Source: Coriobacteriaceae bacterium AM113-163
GTDB lineage: Bacteria; Actinomycetota; Coriobacteriia; Coriobacteriales; Coriobacteriaceae
Assembly (NCBI GenBank): GCA_027673765.1
Contig: JAQDWB010000017.1
Location: forward strand, 1 to 43,410
Length of the DNA: 43,410 bases
Direction: 5' to 3'
The notes beneath the pieces were generated by a model that saw only the letters and a list, made by a program, of their open reading frames with translations, was not told where the DNA came from and made no database searches. The position numbers and the translations under genes are program-made. Positions 15,342 through 23,793 of the stretch are shown here, in pieces (the stretch's first letter is position 1; the number at the start of each line of letters is the position of its first letter).

Positions 15342-16211
15342 ATGGATATCGATAACTTTGAATGGTGGTATAGCGAGGGCGAGGCTCCGGACGAAGAGTG
15401 GGACGAGCCCGCGCCGTGTGACGTGTCGAGCGACGAGGACGAGACCGGCAACGATGCCGGTGTCGAGCCTGAAGCCGCCTCCGATGCCGCCGAACCCCTA
15501 ACCTTTGAACAGGCTTGGGCCCAGGCCGAGGCCGACGAGGCGAAGGCCGATGCCACGGCCACGCTCGGCGAGCCGGCTGATATGTCGATCTCGCCGGCAA
15601 AGACCCCACAGCCGCGCCATACCATCGACCCCGGCAGCACGGCATCCTTCAGCATACTCGACGTGCCCGCGCAGGGTGCCCAGGCGCCCGCCCCCACCCA
15701 TCGCCCCAACCTGGCTCGCGAGGAAGACGCGGGCCGTCGCTCTCCGCTCGGCCCCATTCTCATCGCCTTTATGGCCGGCGTCATCGCTTGCTCGGCGATC
15801 GGCAGCATCTGGGGTCATGTCGAGCAGCAGCGCCAAGACGCCGCCAAGGTCGAGATGTCTGTCGAGCAATCGCTCAGCCGCACGCGCTCGGTGCATGTAT
15901 CGGTCGAGGTCAAGGACGGCGCGACGTGGGACACCGCGCGCGGCGACAGCCAGATGCTCGTCCATATCGTGGGTCGCACGCTCAAGGGGCAAGCGATCGA
16001 CGAGTACCAATACGTCAATTCCGAAGGTGACGGCATCGAGCTCAAGCCCGGCGACTACGAGCTCACGGTCGATGAGCCGCCCGTCGCCACCGACGGCACG
16101 CGTTACCGTGCCTCAAAGCGCATGGTTCCGGTGAGTTTTAATTCACAGGCGCCCGATACGGTCGACAGCACGCCGCAGGGCGGGTTTGACCTTTACGCTA
16201 TTGCTCAATAA
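15342..16211 (+). CDS. Single-pass membrane protein of unknown function
   Basis: I do not recognise a family. The 289-residue product has a strongly acidic, low-complexity N-terminal half (residues 1-130, rich in Glu, Asp, Ala and Pro), a cluster of Arg before one transmembrane helix (about 136-158, GPILIAFMAGVIACSAIGSI) and a 130-residue C-terminal domain (with EVKDGATWDTARGDSQMLVH and LKPGDYELTVDEP) that should lie outside the cell by the positive-inside rule. ATG 15342 has AAGGGGG about 9 nt upstream; GTG 15309 is in frame but has no clear site. It stands between the phenolic-acid cluster and the epimerase gene with no sign of operon coupling. Confidence 0.72.
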   Translation: MDIDNFEWWYSEGEAPDEEWDEPAPCDVSSDEDETGNDAGVEPEAASDAAEPLTFEQAWAQAEADEAKADATATLGEPADMSISPAKTPQPRHTIDPGSTASFSILDVPAQGAQAPAPTHRPNLAREEDAGRRSPLGPILIAFMAGVIACSAIGSIWGHVEQQRQDAAKVEMSVEQSLSRTRSVHVSVEVKDGATWDTARGDSQMLVHIVGRTLKGQAIDEYQYVNSEGDGIELKPGDYELTVDEPPVATDGTRYRASKRMVPVSFNSQAPDTVDSTPQGGFDLYAIAQ

Positions 16212-16290
16212 CTGCACCTGTCGCTCAACCCCGCCGCCAAGAGTGGGACAATAGCCCTCGACACCGTTGTTTACTATTGGAGGAAGTAGC

Positions 16291-17184
16291 ATGTCCACCG
16301 TCACTACCATCAAGCGCGGCGGCCTCACCGCGGCCATCGATTCCATGGGTGCCCAGCTCACGAGCCTTGCCCTCAACGGCAACGAGTATCTGTGGCAGGG
16401 CGATCCCACCTTTTGGGGCAAGCATGCGCCCATCCTGTTCCCCATTGTGGGCTCGCTGCGCAACAACACGGCAACGTCTGCGGCCGGCACCTGCGAGATG
16501 CCGCGCCACGGACTCGCGCGCATCGTCGAGCACAAGCTGGTCGAGGTTTCGGAGGACGGCTCCTCGGTAACGTACGAGATCACCGATACGCCCGAGTCGC
16601 TCAAGGCCTTTCCGTTTCACTTTAAGCTCAACATGACCTATGCCCTGACCGGCGACGCCACGCTTACCCAGACCTTTGCCGTTACGAACACCGGCGACGT
16701 GGACCTGCCGTTCTCGGTGGGCGGCCACCCCGCATTTAACGTGCCCGCCCCCGGTGCCGAGGACGAGGTATTCGAGGATTACGAGCTGGCGTTTACCGAG
16801 GCCTGGACGAACGAGGCTCCCATCATCACGCCCGACGGTCTTATGACGTTCGAGGGCAGCTACAAGGCTCCCGATAACTCGGACGTGCTGCCCATCACGC
16901 ACCGCAGCTTCGATAACGATGCCATCATGTTCACCGATGTCCCGGGTTCCACGCTCACGCTGCGCGGCCGCAAGTCGGGCCACGGCGTCAAGATCGACTT
17001 TGAGGGCTTTAAGTACATCGGCGTGTGGTCTGCCGCCAACGACGCCCCGTTTGTGGCGCTCGAGCCCTGGACCGGCCACACCACCATGGACACCGAGGAC
17101 GACGTCTTTGAGCACAAGGTCAACACCATTACCTTGGCACCGGGTGAGACGGACGTTCGCAGCTTTAGCGTTACCCTGCTCTAG
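16291..17184 (+). CDS. Aldose 1-epimerase family protein (LacX-like)
   Basis: A 297-residue cytosolic beta-sandwich protein of the galactose-mutarotase superfamily, in the LacX/YeaD-like branch. Motifs include GAQLTSLALNGNEYLWQGDP, PILFPIVGSLRNN, the active-site His region MPRHGLAR, VGGHPAFNVP and a late EPWTGHT. It would interconvert sugar anomers or bind a sugar (phosphate); the substrate is not readable. Start ATG 16291 has a strong GGAGGAAG site. The stop is followed within 2 bp by the first copy of the structured gene-end repeat. Confidence 0.85.
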   Translation: MSTVTTIKRGGLTAAIDSMGAQLTSLALNGNEYLWQGDPTFWGKHAPILFPIVGSLRNNTATSAAGTCEMPRHGLARIVEHKLVEVSEDGSSVTYEITDTPESLKAFPFHFKLNMTYALTGDATLTQTFAVTNTGDVDLPFSVGGHPAFNVPAPGAEDEVFEDYELAFTEAWTNEAPIITPDGLMTFEGSYKAPDNSDVLPITHRSFDNDAIMFTDVPGSTLTLRGRKSGHGVKIDFEGFKYIGVWSAANDAPFVALEPWTGHTTMDTEDDVFEHKVNTITLAPGETDVRSFSVTLL

Positions 17185-17186
17185 AG

Positions 17187-17353
17187 GTTCCGCCGTTCTA
17201 ACGAACGACGGACCGGTCGACGCTGCGCGCCACCCAGAGCGACAATTTGTCATTCAAAAGGCAAGGCATGACCAGAAGGTCTATGCCTTGCCTTTTTCAT
17301 GCTAACTTGTTCGCTCTGGGTGGCGCCCGCTGGCATTGCCAAAACATCGACGC
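17187..17353 (+). repeat. Structured gene-end element, copy 1 (contains a terminator)
   Basis: Three helices. I: TCCGCCGTTC (17189-17198) with GAACGACGGA (17203-17212), one mismatch, loop TAAC. II: GCGCCACCCAGAGCG (17227-17241) with CGCTCTGGGTGGCGC (17312-17326), 15 perfect pairs. III, nested inside II: AAAAGGCAAGGCAT (17256-17269) with 17283-17296, then T5, an evident intrinsic terminator. Starts 2 bp after the epimerase stop codon. Copies 2 and 3 are at 23205 and 38769 and covary with this one. Confidence 0.9.
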
Positions 17354-17464
17354 TCCCAATGACTACCGTGTGTCTATTAATTTTTCGAGCTTGTGCTGCG
17401 CTGCTGGTCGCTGGCGTATATCCTGTTAAGTCGTCAGCATACGATTCAACAGGGAAGGCAGATT

Positions 17465-18391
17465 ATGCATTCTCCCCATCAACGCGACGCGCATCCACAG
17501 CCGGTATGCAGCCGTCGCATCTTTTTGGGTAGCGCTCTCGCTGCGAGCGCTTCTGTCGTCGCCGGCGCACTTGCCGGCTGCCAGCGTCCCTCCACGCTGG
17601 AAGTAGTTCAGTCCACGACGGGCGGCGGTCGCGACGACCTGTCCGATTCTGTGATCGGCAAGGATAAGATCCGCATCGGCATGGAGGCGGCCTACGCCCC
17701 GTACAACTGGCAGGTTTCCGAGGCCAGCGAGTTCACGATCCCCATCGACAACGTGCAGGGCGCCTATGCCGATGGCTACGACGTGCAGATCGCCAAGATC
17801 GTCTGCAAGGCTCTCGGCGGCGAGCCCGTTGCCGTCAAGCAGAGCTTCTCGGGCCTTATCGACTCGCTCAACAACGGCCAGATTGACCTCATCATCGCCG
17901 GCATGAGCGCCACGCCCGAGCGCGAGGAGTCCGTCGGCTTTTCCGACCCGTACTTCATTGGCTACTTTGGCCTGTTCGTAAAAGAGGGCTCGCCCTACCA
18001 AAACGCCACCAAGCTCAGCGACTTCAGCGGTGCCACGGTGCTCGGCCAAAAGGACACCATGCTCGATACCGTCATCGACGAGATTCCGGGCGTTGTGCAC
18101 AAGAACCCGGTCGATTCGGTCCCCACGGTGTTCTCGAATCTGCTGCAGGGCACGTGCGACGCCGTGACCTACAACACTGAGAACGAAAAGGGCTATATGG
18201 CCCAAAATCCCGGTATCGTCCCCATCCACTTTGCCGAGGGCGAGGGCTTTAAGCAGGAGGTCACGGCAAATGTCGGTTGCCGCAAGGGCTCGGACAAACT
18301 GCTTAAGCTCATCGACAAGACACTCAAGGGCATTAGCCAAGAGGAGCGCGACCAAATGTGGGACGCGTGCCTCGACCGTCAGCCGGCATAG
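17465..18391 (+). CDS. ABC importer, amino-acid substrate-binding lipoprotein (SBP_bac_3)
   Basis: A 308-residue extracytoplasmic solute-binding protein for a polar-amino-acid ABC importer, followed by its permease (9-bp gap) and ATPase. The signal region combines a twin-arginine-like SRRIFLG (residues 16-22) with a lipobox LAGC (Cys39), so a lipid-anchored, possibly Tat-exported, protein is predicted. The mature part has the family signatures KIRIGMEAAYAPYNW, GYDVQIAKIVCKALG, FSGLIDSLNNGQIDLIIAGM and GFSDPYF. Start ATG 17465 follows GGGAAGG by 6 nt. The ligand is not readable; lysine/arginine/histidine or cystine/glutamine types are all possible. Confidence 0.9.
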   Translation: MHSPHQRDAHPQPVCSRRIFLGSALAASASVVAGALAGCQRPSTLEVVQSTTGGGRDDLSDSVIGKDKIRIGMEAAYAPYNWQVSEASEFTIPIDNVQGAYADGYDVQIAKIVCKALGGEPVAVKQSFSGLIDSLNNGQIDLIIAGMSATPEREESVGFSDPYFIGYFGLFVKEGSPYQNATKLSDFSGATVLGQKDTMLDTVIDEIPGVVHKNPVDSVPTVFSNLLQGTCDAVTYNTENEKGYMAQNPGIVPIHFAEGEGFKQEVTANVGCRKGSDKLLKLIDKTLKGISQEERDQMWDACLDRQPA

Positions 18392-18400
18392 GGAGGCAGC

Positions 18401-19549
18401 ATGAAAGCCATCAACCGTCTGGCCTCCTTTATCAAGGCCGACCACCGTTATGTATACCTGGGCACGAGCGTCATCGCGGCGCTCGGCCTGGCGTTTAGCC
18501 AGCGCAACCCCACACCGCTGAGCTTCTTAGCCCCCACCGGTATCTTCCAGGATTGCCTTTGGGCGATTCTTTGGGCCTGGATTGTCGTGTCGGCAGCGGC
18601 GCTTGTCACCAAGCTTATGCACTGGAGTGACTATCGCGAAAAGTCGCCGTTCGCATCCGAGCGTTTCCGCCGCGGCGCGCGCCTGGGTAGCTATGTTGTG
18701 GTCGCTATCGCGGCGATCTTCTTTATCGACCGCTGCGTCATGTCGTTTATCGACCTGGTGCAGGTGAGCATTGTCTCGGATTCCAACCCCAGCGACTTTT
18801 TGTCGAGCCTGGTCTACATGACCTACAAGAGTGGCGACTTCTTTATCCGCGGTATCGAGATCACCATCGCGCTTGCGACCTTCGGTACCGTCATCGCATT
18901 CTTCCTGGCGCTGCTCTTTGTGTTCCTGCGTATTCAGACCTTCGATCGCGTGGACAACGACCTGGTGCGCTTCTTTAAGAGCGTCGGCCGCGGCTTTGCG
19001 ACCATCTACTCCACCATCGTGCGTGGCACGCCCATGATGGTCCAGGGCCTACTCATCTATTACGCGGGCTTCACCGTTTTGCGCGGCATGGGCTTCGAGA
19101 CCGCCCAGGCCAACCAGATCTGGAGTACCTTCACCGCCGGCCTCGTCACCATCTCGCTCAACTCTACCGCCTACATGATGGAGGTCCTGCGCGGCGGCAT
19201 CGAGTCCATCGATCCCGGCCAGGCCGAGGCAGCGCGCTCGCTGGGCCTGTCGCAGTGGCAGGCTATGCGCAAGGTCGTGTTCCCTCAGGGTATTAAAAAC
19301 GCGATCCCGGCGCTCACCAACGAGCTCATCATCAACATCAAGGACTCGTCGGTGCTCTCGGTCATCGGCGTGTTCGACCTCATGTACGCCACCACCACCG
19401 TCGCCGGCGTGTACTACCGCCAGATGGAGGTCTACTGCGTGGCGCTCGTGGTCTACCTGATCCTGACGCTCGTGGCGAGCCGCCTGCTCGAAGCCTTTGG
19501 CAAAAAGCTCGGCGCCGAGGCCCCGGCAACGCTGCCCAGCTCCAATTAG
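18401..19549 (+). CDS. ABC importer, amino-acid permease (HisM/GlnP family)
   Basis: Membrane subunit of the importer. Residues about 150-375 form the permease domain, with [20 protein letters not shown] at the start, [15 protein letters not shown], and the EAA coupling loop [20 protein letters not shown] (about residue 277). About 150 extra N-terminal residues carry two or three additional hydrophobic helices, which makes this 382-residue protein longer than the usual 220-residue HisM-type subunit. It lies 9 bp after the binding-protein gene and 22 bp before the ATPase gene, in one operon. Confidence 0.9.
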   Translation: MKAINRLASFIKADHRYVYLGTSVIAALGLAFSQRNPTPLSFLAPTGIFQDCLWAILWAWIVVSAAALVTKLMHWSDYREKSPFASERFRRGARLGSYVVVAIAAIFFIDRCVMSFIDLVQVSIVSDSNPSDFLSSLVYMTYKSGDFFIRGIEITIALATFGTVIAFFLALLFVFLRIQTFDRVDNDLVRFFKSVGRGFATIYSTIVRGTPMMVQGLLIYYAGFTVLRGMGFETAQANQIWSTFTAGLVTISLNSTAYMMEVLRGGIESIDPGQAEAARSLGLSQWQAMRKVVFPQGIKNAIPALTNELIINIKDSSVLSVIGVFDLMYATTTVAGVYYRQMEVYCVALVVYLILTLVASRLLEAFGKKLGAEAPATLPSSN

Positions 19550-19571
19550 GCTCAAGACGAGGAGAATCATC

Positions 19572-20357
19572 ATGGCAGATACCGCCACTACCAGCACCAC
19601 GGCCGCCGCACAGACCAATGGCCCGCTCATCCGCGTCGAGGGCCTGCGCAAGAGCTTCGGCTCGCTCGAGGTGCTCAAGGGCATCGACCTGTCCGTCAAT
19701 TCCGGTGAGGTTGTCACCATCATCGGCGCCTCGGGCTCGGGCAAGTCGACCTTCCTGCGCTGCCTCAACCTGCTCGAGACCCCGGACGCGGGCCACATCT
19801 GGTTCCACGGCCAGGACCTTACGGCCGAGCGCTGCAACATTAACAAGCTGCGTGAGGACATCGGCATGGTGTTCCAGGGCTTTAACCTGTTCAACAACAT
19901 GGATGTGCTCGACAACTGCACGCTTGCGCCCGTCACGCTCAAAAAGATGAGCAAGGCCGAGGCCGAGAAGGTCGCAATGGAGCATCTGACGAGTGTGGGG
20001 CTCGAAAAGTTCGCGCACGCCGCCGTGGGTCGCCTGTCCGGTGGCCAAAAGCAGCGCGTGGCCATCGCGCGCGCCCTGTGCATGAATCCGCAGATCATGC
20101 TGTTCGACGAGCCGACTTCGGCACTCGACCCCGAGATCGTGGGCGAGGTGCTCGAGGTCATGCGCAAGCTCGCTGCCGACGGCATGACCATGGTCGTCGT
20201 CACGCATGAGATGGCCTTTGCCCGAACCGTATCCGACCGCGTGGTCTTTATGGACAAGGGCGTGGTACTCGAGGACGCCGCGCCGGCCGAGCTCTTTGGC
20301 AACCCCAAACACCAGCGCACTCGTGAGTTCCTCTCTCGCTATCTCGAGGACAAATAA
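19572..20357 (+). CDS. ABC importer, amino-acid ATP-binding subunit (GlnQ/HisP family)
   Basis: The 261-residue ATPase that powers the importer. All motifs are intact: Walker [11 protein letters not shown]-loop VFQGFNLF, signature [15 protein letters not shown], Walker [13 protein letters not shown] and the switch His in VVTHEMAFA. About 15 extra Thr/Ala-rich residues precede the domain. Start ATG 19572 has GAGGAG about 7 nt upstream. It is the last gene of the operon; a hairpin with a short T-run follows. Confidence 0.95.
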   Translation: MADTATTSTTAAAQTNGPLIRVEGLRKSFGSLEVLKGIDLSVNSGEVVTIIGASGSGKSTFLRCLNLLETPDAGHIWFHGQDLTAERCNINKLREDIGMVFQGFNLFNNMDVLDNCTLAPVTLKKMSKAEAEKVAMEHLTSVGLEKFAHAAVGRLSGGQKQRVAIARALCMNPQIMLFDEPTSALDPEIVGEVLEVMRKLAADGMTMVVVTHEMAFARTVSDRVVFMDKGVVLEDAAPAELFGNPKHQRTREFLSRYLEDK

Positions 20358-20381
20358 CCGACCGCAAACGCTTACGTTGCA

Positions 20382-20406
20382 GGGCCGCTCCCGTGGGGCG
20401 GCCTTT
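20382..20406 (+). terminator. Terminator after the ABC importer operon
   Basis: GGCCGC (20384-20389) and GCGGCC (20398-20403, partly extended by CCC/GGG) form a GC-rich hairpin followed by TTT. It ends 23 nt before the peptidase start. Confidence 0.6.
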
Positions 20407-20429
20407 GTCGTCACAATCGAAAGGATGTC

Positions 20430-21845
20430 ATGGCCGAGGTTTGGCGCTTCTTTGCGCATGAGGACGATTTTGCCGATATAGACGAGGCCGGCGCGTGCGA
20501 GCGCTTGGGCCGCGTGCTGTCGTTTCCGACCATTTCGAGCATGGATGCCGAGGCGGTGGATTGGCAGCCCTTCGACGACCTGCGCGCGTATATGCAGCAG
20601 GCCTGGCCGCACGTATTTGCGGCGGGCGAGGTCGAGCTTGTCGGCCATTCGCTGTTGGTGACGCTTGGCGGTTCCGACTCCGCCCTCAAACCCGTCATGC
20701 TCATGGGCCACATGGACGTGGTCCCCGTGGTGCCGGGCACCGAGGCCGACTGGACGCATGCTCCCTTTAGCGGGCACGTGGACGACACCTACATCTGGGG
20801 CCGCGGCGCGATCGACATGAAGGACCAGGTCGCAGGCATTCTCGAAGCGGTCGAGTATGCGCTGGCGCACGGTTGGCAGCACGAGCGCACACTGCTCCTG
20901 GCCTTTGGCCAGGACGAGGAGACGACGCAGTGCGGCGCAGGCGCCATCGGCCGCGCGCTCGAGGAGCGCGGCGTTGAGCTCGAGTACCTGATCGACGAGG
21001 GCGACTACCGCATCGCTCCGGCTGCCGAGTACAGTGCGGGCGAGGGTTGGCTCATGCACGCCGACCTGGCTGAGAAAGGTTATGCCGACATTGTGCTCAA
21101 GACAAAGAGCGCGGGCGGACATTCGTCCAACCCCTACGGCGGTACGTCGCTCGAGGTGCTCAGCCGTGTCATCACCGCAATCTGCGATATCGAGTGGCCG
21201 ACGCGCGTGACCGACTTGCTTGCCGCCCAGCTCATCGAGTTGGGGCTCTACACGGCCGACGAGATTGCCGCCAACAAGGACGCCATCGTGCGCGAGTGCC
21301 TCACCAGCAAGAAGCTCTATCCGCTCGTGACCACCACCTGCGCGCCCACGCAGATCGAGGGTGGCAGCACCGGCGCCAACGTAATGCCGCAGGATATGTG
21401 GGCCAATATCAATTTCCGTATGCTCGAGGGCACGAGCGTGGCTGATGTCGTGGCCCGCTGCCGCGTCGCCGTTGCCGAGGCGGGGCTCGCCGACCGTGTC
21501 GAGGTCGAGCTCGGCCCTGGCAGCTCCGAACCCTCGCCGTCTCCGCGCATCGGCGGACCGGGACTCGAGGCGGTTCGCTCCATCGCCGCCCGCTATTTCC
21601 GTGATCCAAAGGGGACGGAGGAAAACGGATCATCCGACCCGTTGGCGATTGTCCCCTCGACCGTGATCGGCGCGACCGACGCTGCCAACTACCAGCGCAT
21701 TTGCTCCGAGTGCATTCGCTTCTCGGCCTTTGTGGTCGACGATGACGAGTGCGACCGCGGCGTCCACGGCACCAACGAGCGCATCACCCGCCGAGCCTAC
21801 CTCCAGGGCATCCGTTTTCTCATCTCCCTGCTCCAAACGCTCTAG
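20430..21845 (+). CDS. M20-family metallopeptidase (PM20D1/carboxypeptidase S-like)
   Basis: A 471-residue zinc peptidase or amidohydrolase of the M20 family. Metal and catalytic motifs are MGHMDVVPV (His and Asp), WGRGAIDMKDQ (bridging Asp) and AFGQDEETTQCGAG (catalytic Glu), with dimer-interface AGGHSSNP and a late HGTNERI containing a final ligand His. The pattern is closest to PM20D1/CPS1-type enzymes, so it could release or join amino-acid amides. Residues about 393-409 (PKGTEENGSSDPLAIV) look like an insertion just before the conserved VPSTVIGATD and are encoded by a small palindromic element at 21606-21657. Start ATG 20430 has AAAGGA 5 nt upstream. Confidence 0.88.
   Translation: MAEVWRFFAHEDDFADIDEAGACERLGRVLSFPTISSMDAEAVDWQPFDDLRAYMQQAWPHVFAAGEVELVGHSLLVTLGGSDSALKPVMLMGHMDVVPVVPGTEADWTHAPFSGHVDDTYIWGRGAIDMKDQVAGILEAVEYALAHGWQHERTLLLAFGQDEETTQCGAGAIGRALEERGVELEYLIDEGDYRIAPAAEYSAGEGWLMHADLAEKGYADIVLKTKSAGGHSSNPYGGTSLEVLSRVITAICDIEWPTRVTDLLAAQLIELGLYTADEIAANKDAIVRECLTSKKLYPLVTTTCAPTQIEGGSTGANVMPQDMWANINFRMLEGTSVADVVARCRVAVAEAGLADRVEVELGPGSSEPSPSPRIGGPGLEAVRSIAARYFRDPKGTEENGSSDPLAIVPSTVIGATDAANYQRICSECIRFSAFVVDDDECDRGVHGTNERITRRAYLQGIRFLISLLQTL
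21606..21657. repeat. Small palindromic insert inside the M20 peptidase gene
   Basis: A segment bounded by AGGGGAC (21610-21616) and its complement GTCCCCT (21651-21657), containing GGACGGAGGAAAACGGATCA and CCGACCCGTT. It keeps the reading frame and codes for the extra residues before VPSTVIGATD. The 20-mer resembles a dispersed Coriobacteriia repeat I recall from intergenic regions; there is only one copy in this window. Confidence 0.45.
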
Positions 21846-21856
21846 AATTCGACCAA

Positions 21857-21928
21857 GCGACAGTCCCTTTGTTAGCCGTTGGGGACGTTCTTAAGCGAGT
21901 AGTCGTAAAGGAACGTCCCCAACGGCTA
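21857..21928. repeat. Partial GACAGTCCCTTTG repeat plus perfect 18-bp inverted repeat
   Basis: GCGACAGTCCCTTTG at 21857-21871 is followed by TAGCCGTTGGGGACGTTC (21873-21890), whose exact complement is at 21911-21928 across a 20-nt loop. It lies between the peptidase stop and prfA. There is no T-run, so it looks like a dispersed palindrome rather than a standard terminator. The rest of 21929-22136 shows no gene that I can support; it presumably holds the prfA promoter. Confidence 0.7.
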
Positions 21929-22136
21929 CGTCCGCTCATTCCGTGCGGGTTATATGCAGGTTTGCCTGTGCACGCTATCATGTATGGGTTAGACCGTAAC
22001 TATGTACCCCATACGCGAAGGGATGCGCATGTATCTGAAGATCGACATGTTCTAGCCGGGCTTACCCCCGCATCGGCGCCCCGCGCCCCATCAATTCTGC
22101 CGATTTTCACCTTCACGCATATAAAGGAGTCCCGCC

Positions 22137-23204
22137 ATGCGCGACAAGCTCGAAAAGATTATCAAGGCCTACGAGGAACTCGAGAAGAAGCTCTCCGACC
22201 CGGCCGTCGCCTCCGATATTAAGGAGTTCACGCGTCTCAACAAGGAGTACGCGCACCAGTCCGACCTCATCGCCGCCTCGCGCGAGTACATCGGCGCGCT
22301 CGATGACATCGAGGCTGCCAAGGAAATGCTCCACGATACTACCGATGCCGATGAGAAGGAGATGCTCCAGATGGACATCTCCGAAAACGAGGCCAAGCTT
22401 CCCCAGCTCGAGGAAGACATTAAGTACATGCTCATCCCAAGCGACCCCAATGACGACAAGAACACCATCGTCGAGATTCGCTCCGCCGCCGGTGGCGACG
22501 AGGCGGCCATCTTTGCCGGCGATCTGTACAAGATGTACCAGCGCTTCTGCGAGTCGCGCGGCTGGAAGACCACCGTGCTCGACTCCAGCCCCAGCGAGGC
22601 CGGCGGCTTTAAGTCCATCGAGTTCAAGGTCGAGGGTGACCGCGTCTACTCCGTCATGAAGTACGAGTCCGGCGTGCATCGCGTCCAGCGCGTCCCCAAG
22701 ACCGAGTCCCAGGGTCGCATCCAGACCTCCACGGCAACCGTCGCCGTGCTTCCCGAGGCCGAGGAAATCGACGTCCAGATCAACCAGTCCGACCTGCGCA
22801 TCGACACCTACTGCGCCTCCGGCCCTGGCGGTCAGTGCGTTAACACCACCTACTCCGCCGTGCGCATCACCCACCTGCCCACCAACACCGTGGTGCAGTC
22901 GCAGGAACAGCGCTCCCAGATCCAGAACCGTGAAGTCTGCATGCAGATGCTGCGCGCCCGTCTGTACGAGATGGAGCTCGAGAAGCAGCAGGCAGAGCTC
23001 GGTGCCGAGCGCCAGAGCCAGATCGGCCACGGCAACCGTTCCGAGAAGATCCGTACCTACAACCAGCCCCAGGACCGCGTGACCGATCACCGCATCGGCT
23101 TCAACTCCACCTACAACGGCGTCCTTCTGGGCGACCAGCTCGGCACCGTCATCGAGGCACTCGCCGCCGCCGAGCGAGCCGAGAAGCTGGCACAGGCAGT
23201 CTAA
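22137..23204 (+). CDS. prfA: Peptide chain release factor 1
   Basis: RF1, 355 residues, terminates translation at UAA/UAG. Domain order is standard, and the peptidyl-hydrolysis loop is SGPGGQCVNTT (GGQ at 231-233). The codon-reading head departs from the usual bacterial form: the PxT tripeptide is PKT (187-189) instead of PAT/PVT, RIHTS is RIQTS (Gln196 in place of the stop-codon-stacking His), and NTTDSA is NTTYSA (Tyr239). Length and GVHRVQRVP context still identify RF1 rather than RF2. The RBS is AAGGAG before ATG 22137. prmC, whose product methylates the GGQ Gln, lies downstream at 23794. Confidence 0.93.
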   Translation: MRDKLEKIIKAYEELEKKLSDPAVASDIKEFTRLNKEYAHQSDLIAASREYIGALDDIEAAKEMLHDTTDADEKEMLQMDISENEAKLPQLEEDIKYMLIPSDPNDDKNTIVEIRSAAGGDEAAIFAGDLYKMYQRFCESRGWKTTVLDSSPSEAGGFKSIEFKVEGDRVYSVMKYESGVHRVQRVPKTESQGRIQTSTATVAVLPEAEEIDVQINQSDLRIDTYCASGPGGQCVNTTYSAVRITHLPTNTVVQSQEQRSQIQNREVCMQMLRARLYEMELEKQQAELGAERQSQIGHGNRSEKIRTYNQPQDRVTDHRIGFNSTYNGVLLGDQLGTVIEALAAAERAEKLAQAV

Positions 23205-23370
23205 GTTCCGCCGTTCTACCGAACGGCGGACCAGCCGACGCTGCGCGCCGTCCAGAGCGACAATTTGCCATTCAAAAGGCAAGGCATGACCAGAAGGTCT
23301 ATGCCTTGCCTTTTTCATGCCAACTTGTTCGCTCTGGACGTCGCTCGCTGACATTGCCAAAACATTGGCG
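23205..23370 (+). repeat. Structured gene-end element, copy 2 (contains a terminator)
   Basis: Starts immediately after the prfA stop codon. I: TCCGCCGTTC (23207-23216) with GAACGGCGGA (23221-23230), perfect, loop TACC. II: GCGCCGTCCAGAGCG (23245-23259) with 23330-23344, 14 of 15 pairs. III: AAAAGGCAAGGCAT (23274-23287) with 23301-23314 plus a T-run, an intrinsic terminator. Relative to copy 1, helix II changes A-T to G-C and C-G to T-A as pairs. Confidence 0.9.
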
Positions 23371-23793
23371 TTTCCTTGGTTGTCAAATAATCCGTAGGGA
23401 GTCATTGGTGACATTGCCTTGATATTTTATTCAGTCGGCTGTTATGGCATTTGAGCTGCTTACCTGCTTAAGGTAATTGACGGCATAAGTCCGCTATCGA
23501 AAATATTGCTCAAAATATCGTTCAAGAAGTCGCGGAGCGATTTTTGATGGGTCGTGCGTCAAGCGATGTGGCAAGTTCTTGGTTAGATATTGGTCAGTTT
23601 TGGGGCAACCTTGCCAAAAGCTTGACGGATGCAGATTTAGACGTCGACGAATGAACACTCTAGGCAGGCTCCAAGCATAATTCTGGGCTGATTCTCGATA
23701 ATCGCCTTTAATCGCCCCTTGCCAAGCGCTGGCCTCGCTTACAATCTGCTCCGACATTCGCGCGCCGTCCGGCGCTTAAGAGGGGAGGGCCCC
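23371..23793. other. AT-rich intergenic segment with a possible gene remnant
   Basis: A 423-bp stretch without a convincing gene, clearly lower in GC than its surroundings. On the plus strand 23481-23654 is open for 57 codons and reads like a protein C-terminus (VASSWLDIGQFWGNLAKSL, acidic tail, stop TGA 23652). It lacks an early start codon, and an ATG at 23547 would give only 35 residues. A minus-strand open frame covers much of the same DNA, and I favour neither. A weak promoter for prmC may be TTGCCA (23719-23724) with TACAAT (23740-23745), spacer 15. Confidence 0.35.

Noticed and set aside
21606..21657. Frameshift or disruption of the M20 peptidase
   Set aside because: The reading frame continues through the palindromic segment and all downstream motifs are intact.
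23494..23757. Minus-strand 87-codon frame between prfA and prmC
   Set aside because: No ribosome binding site, unrelated-looking translation, and it overlaps a more protein-like frame on the other strand; neither is called as a gene.
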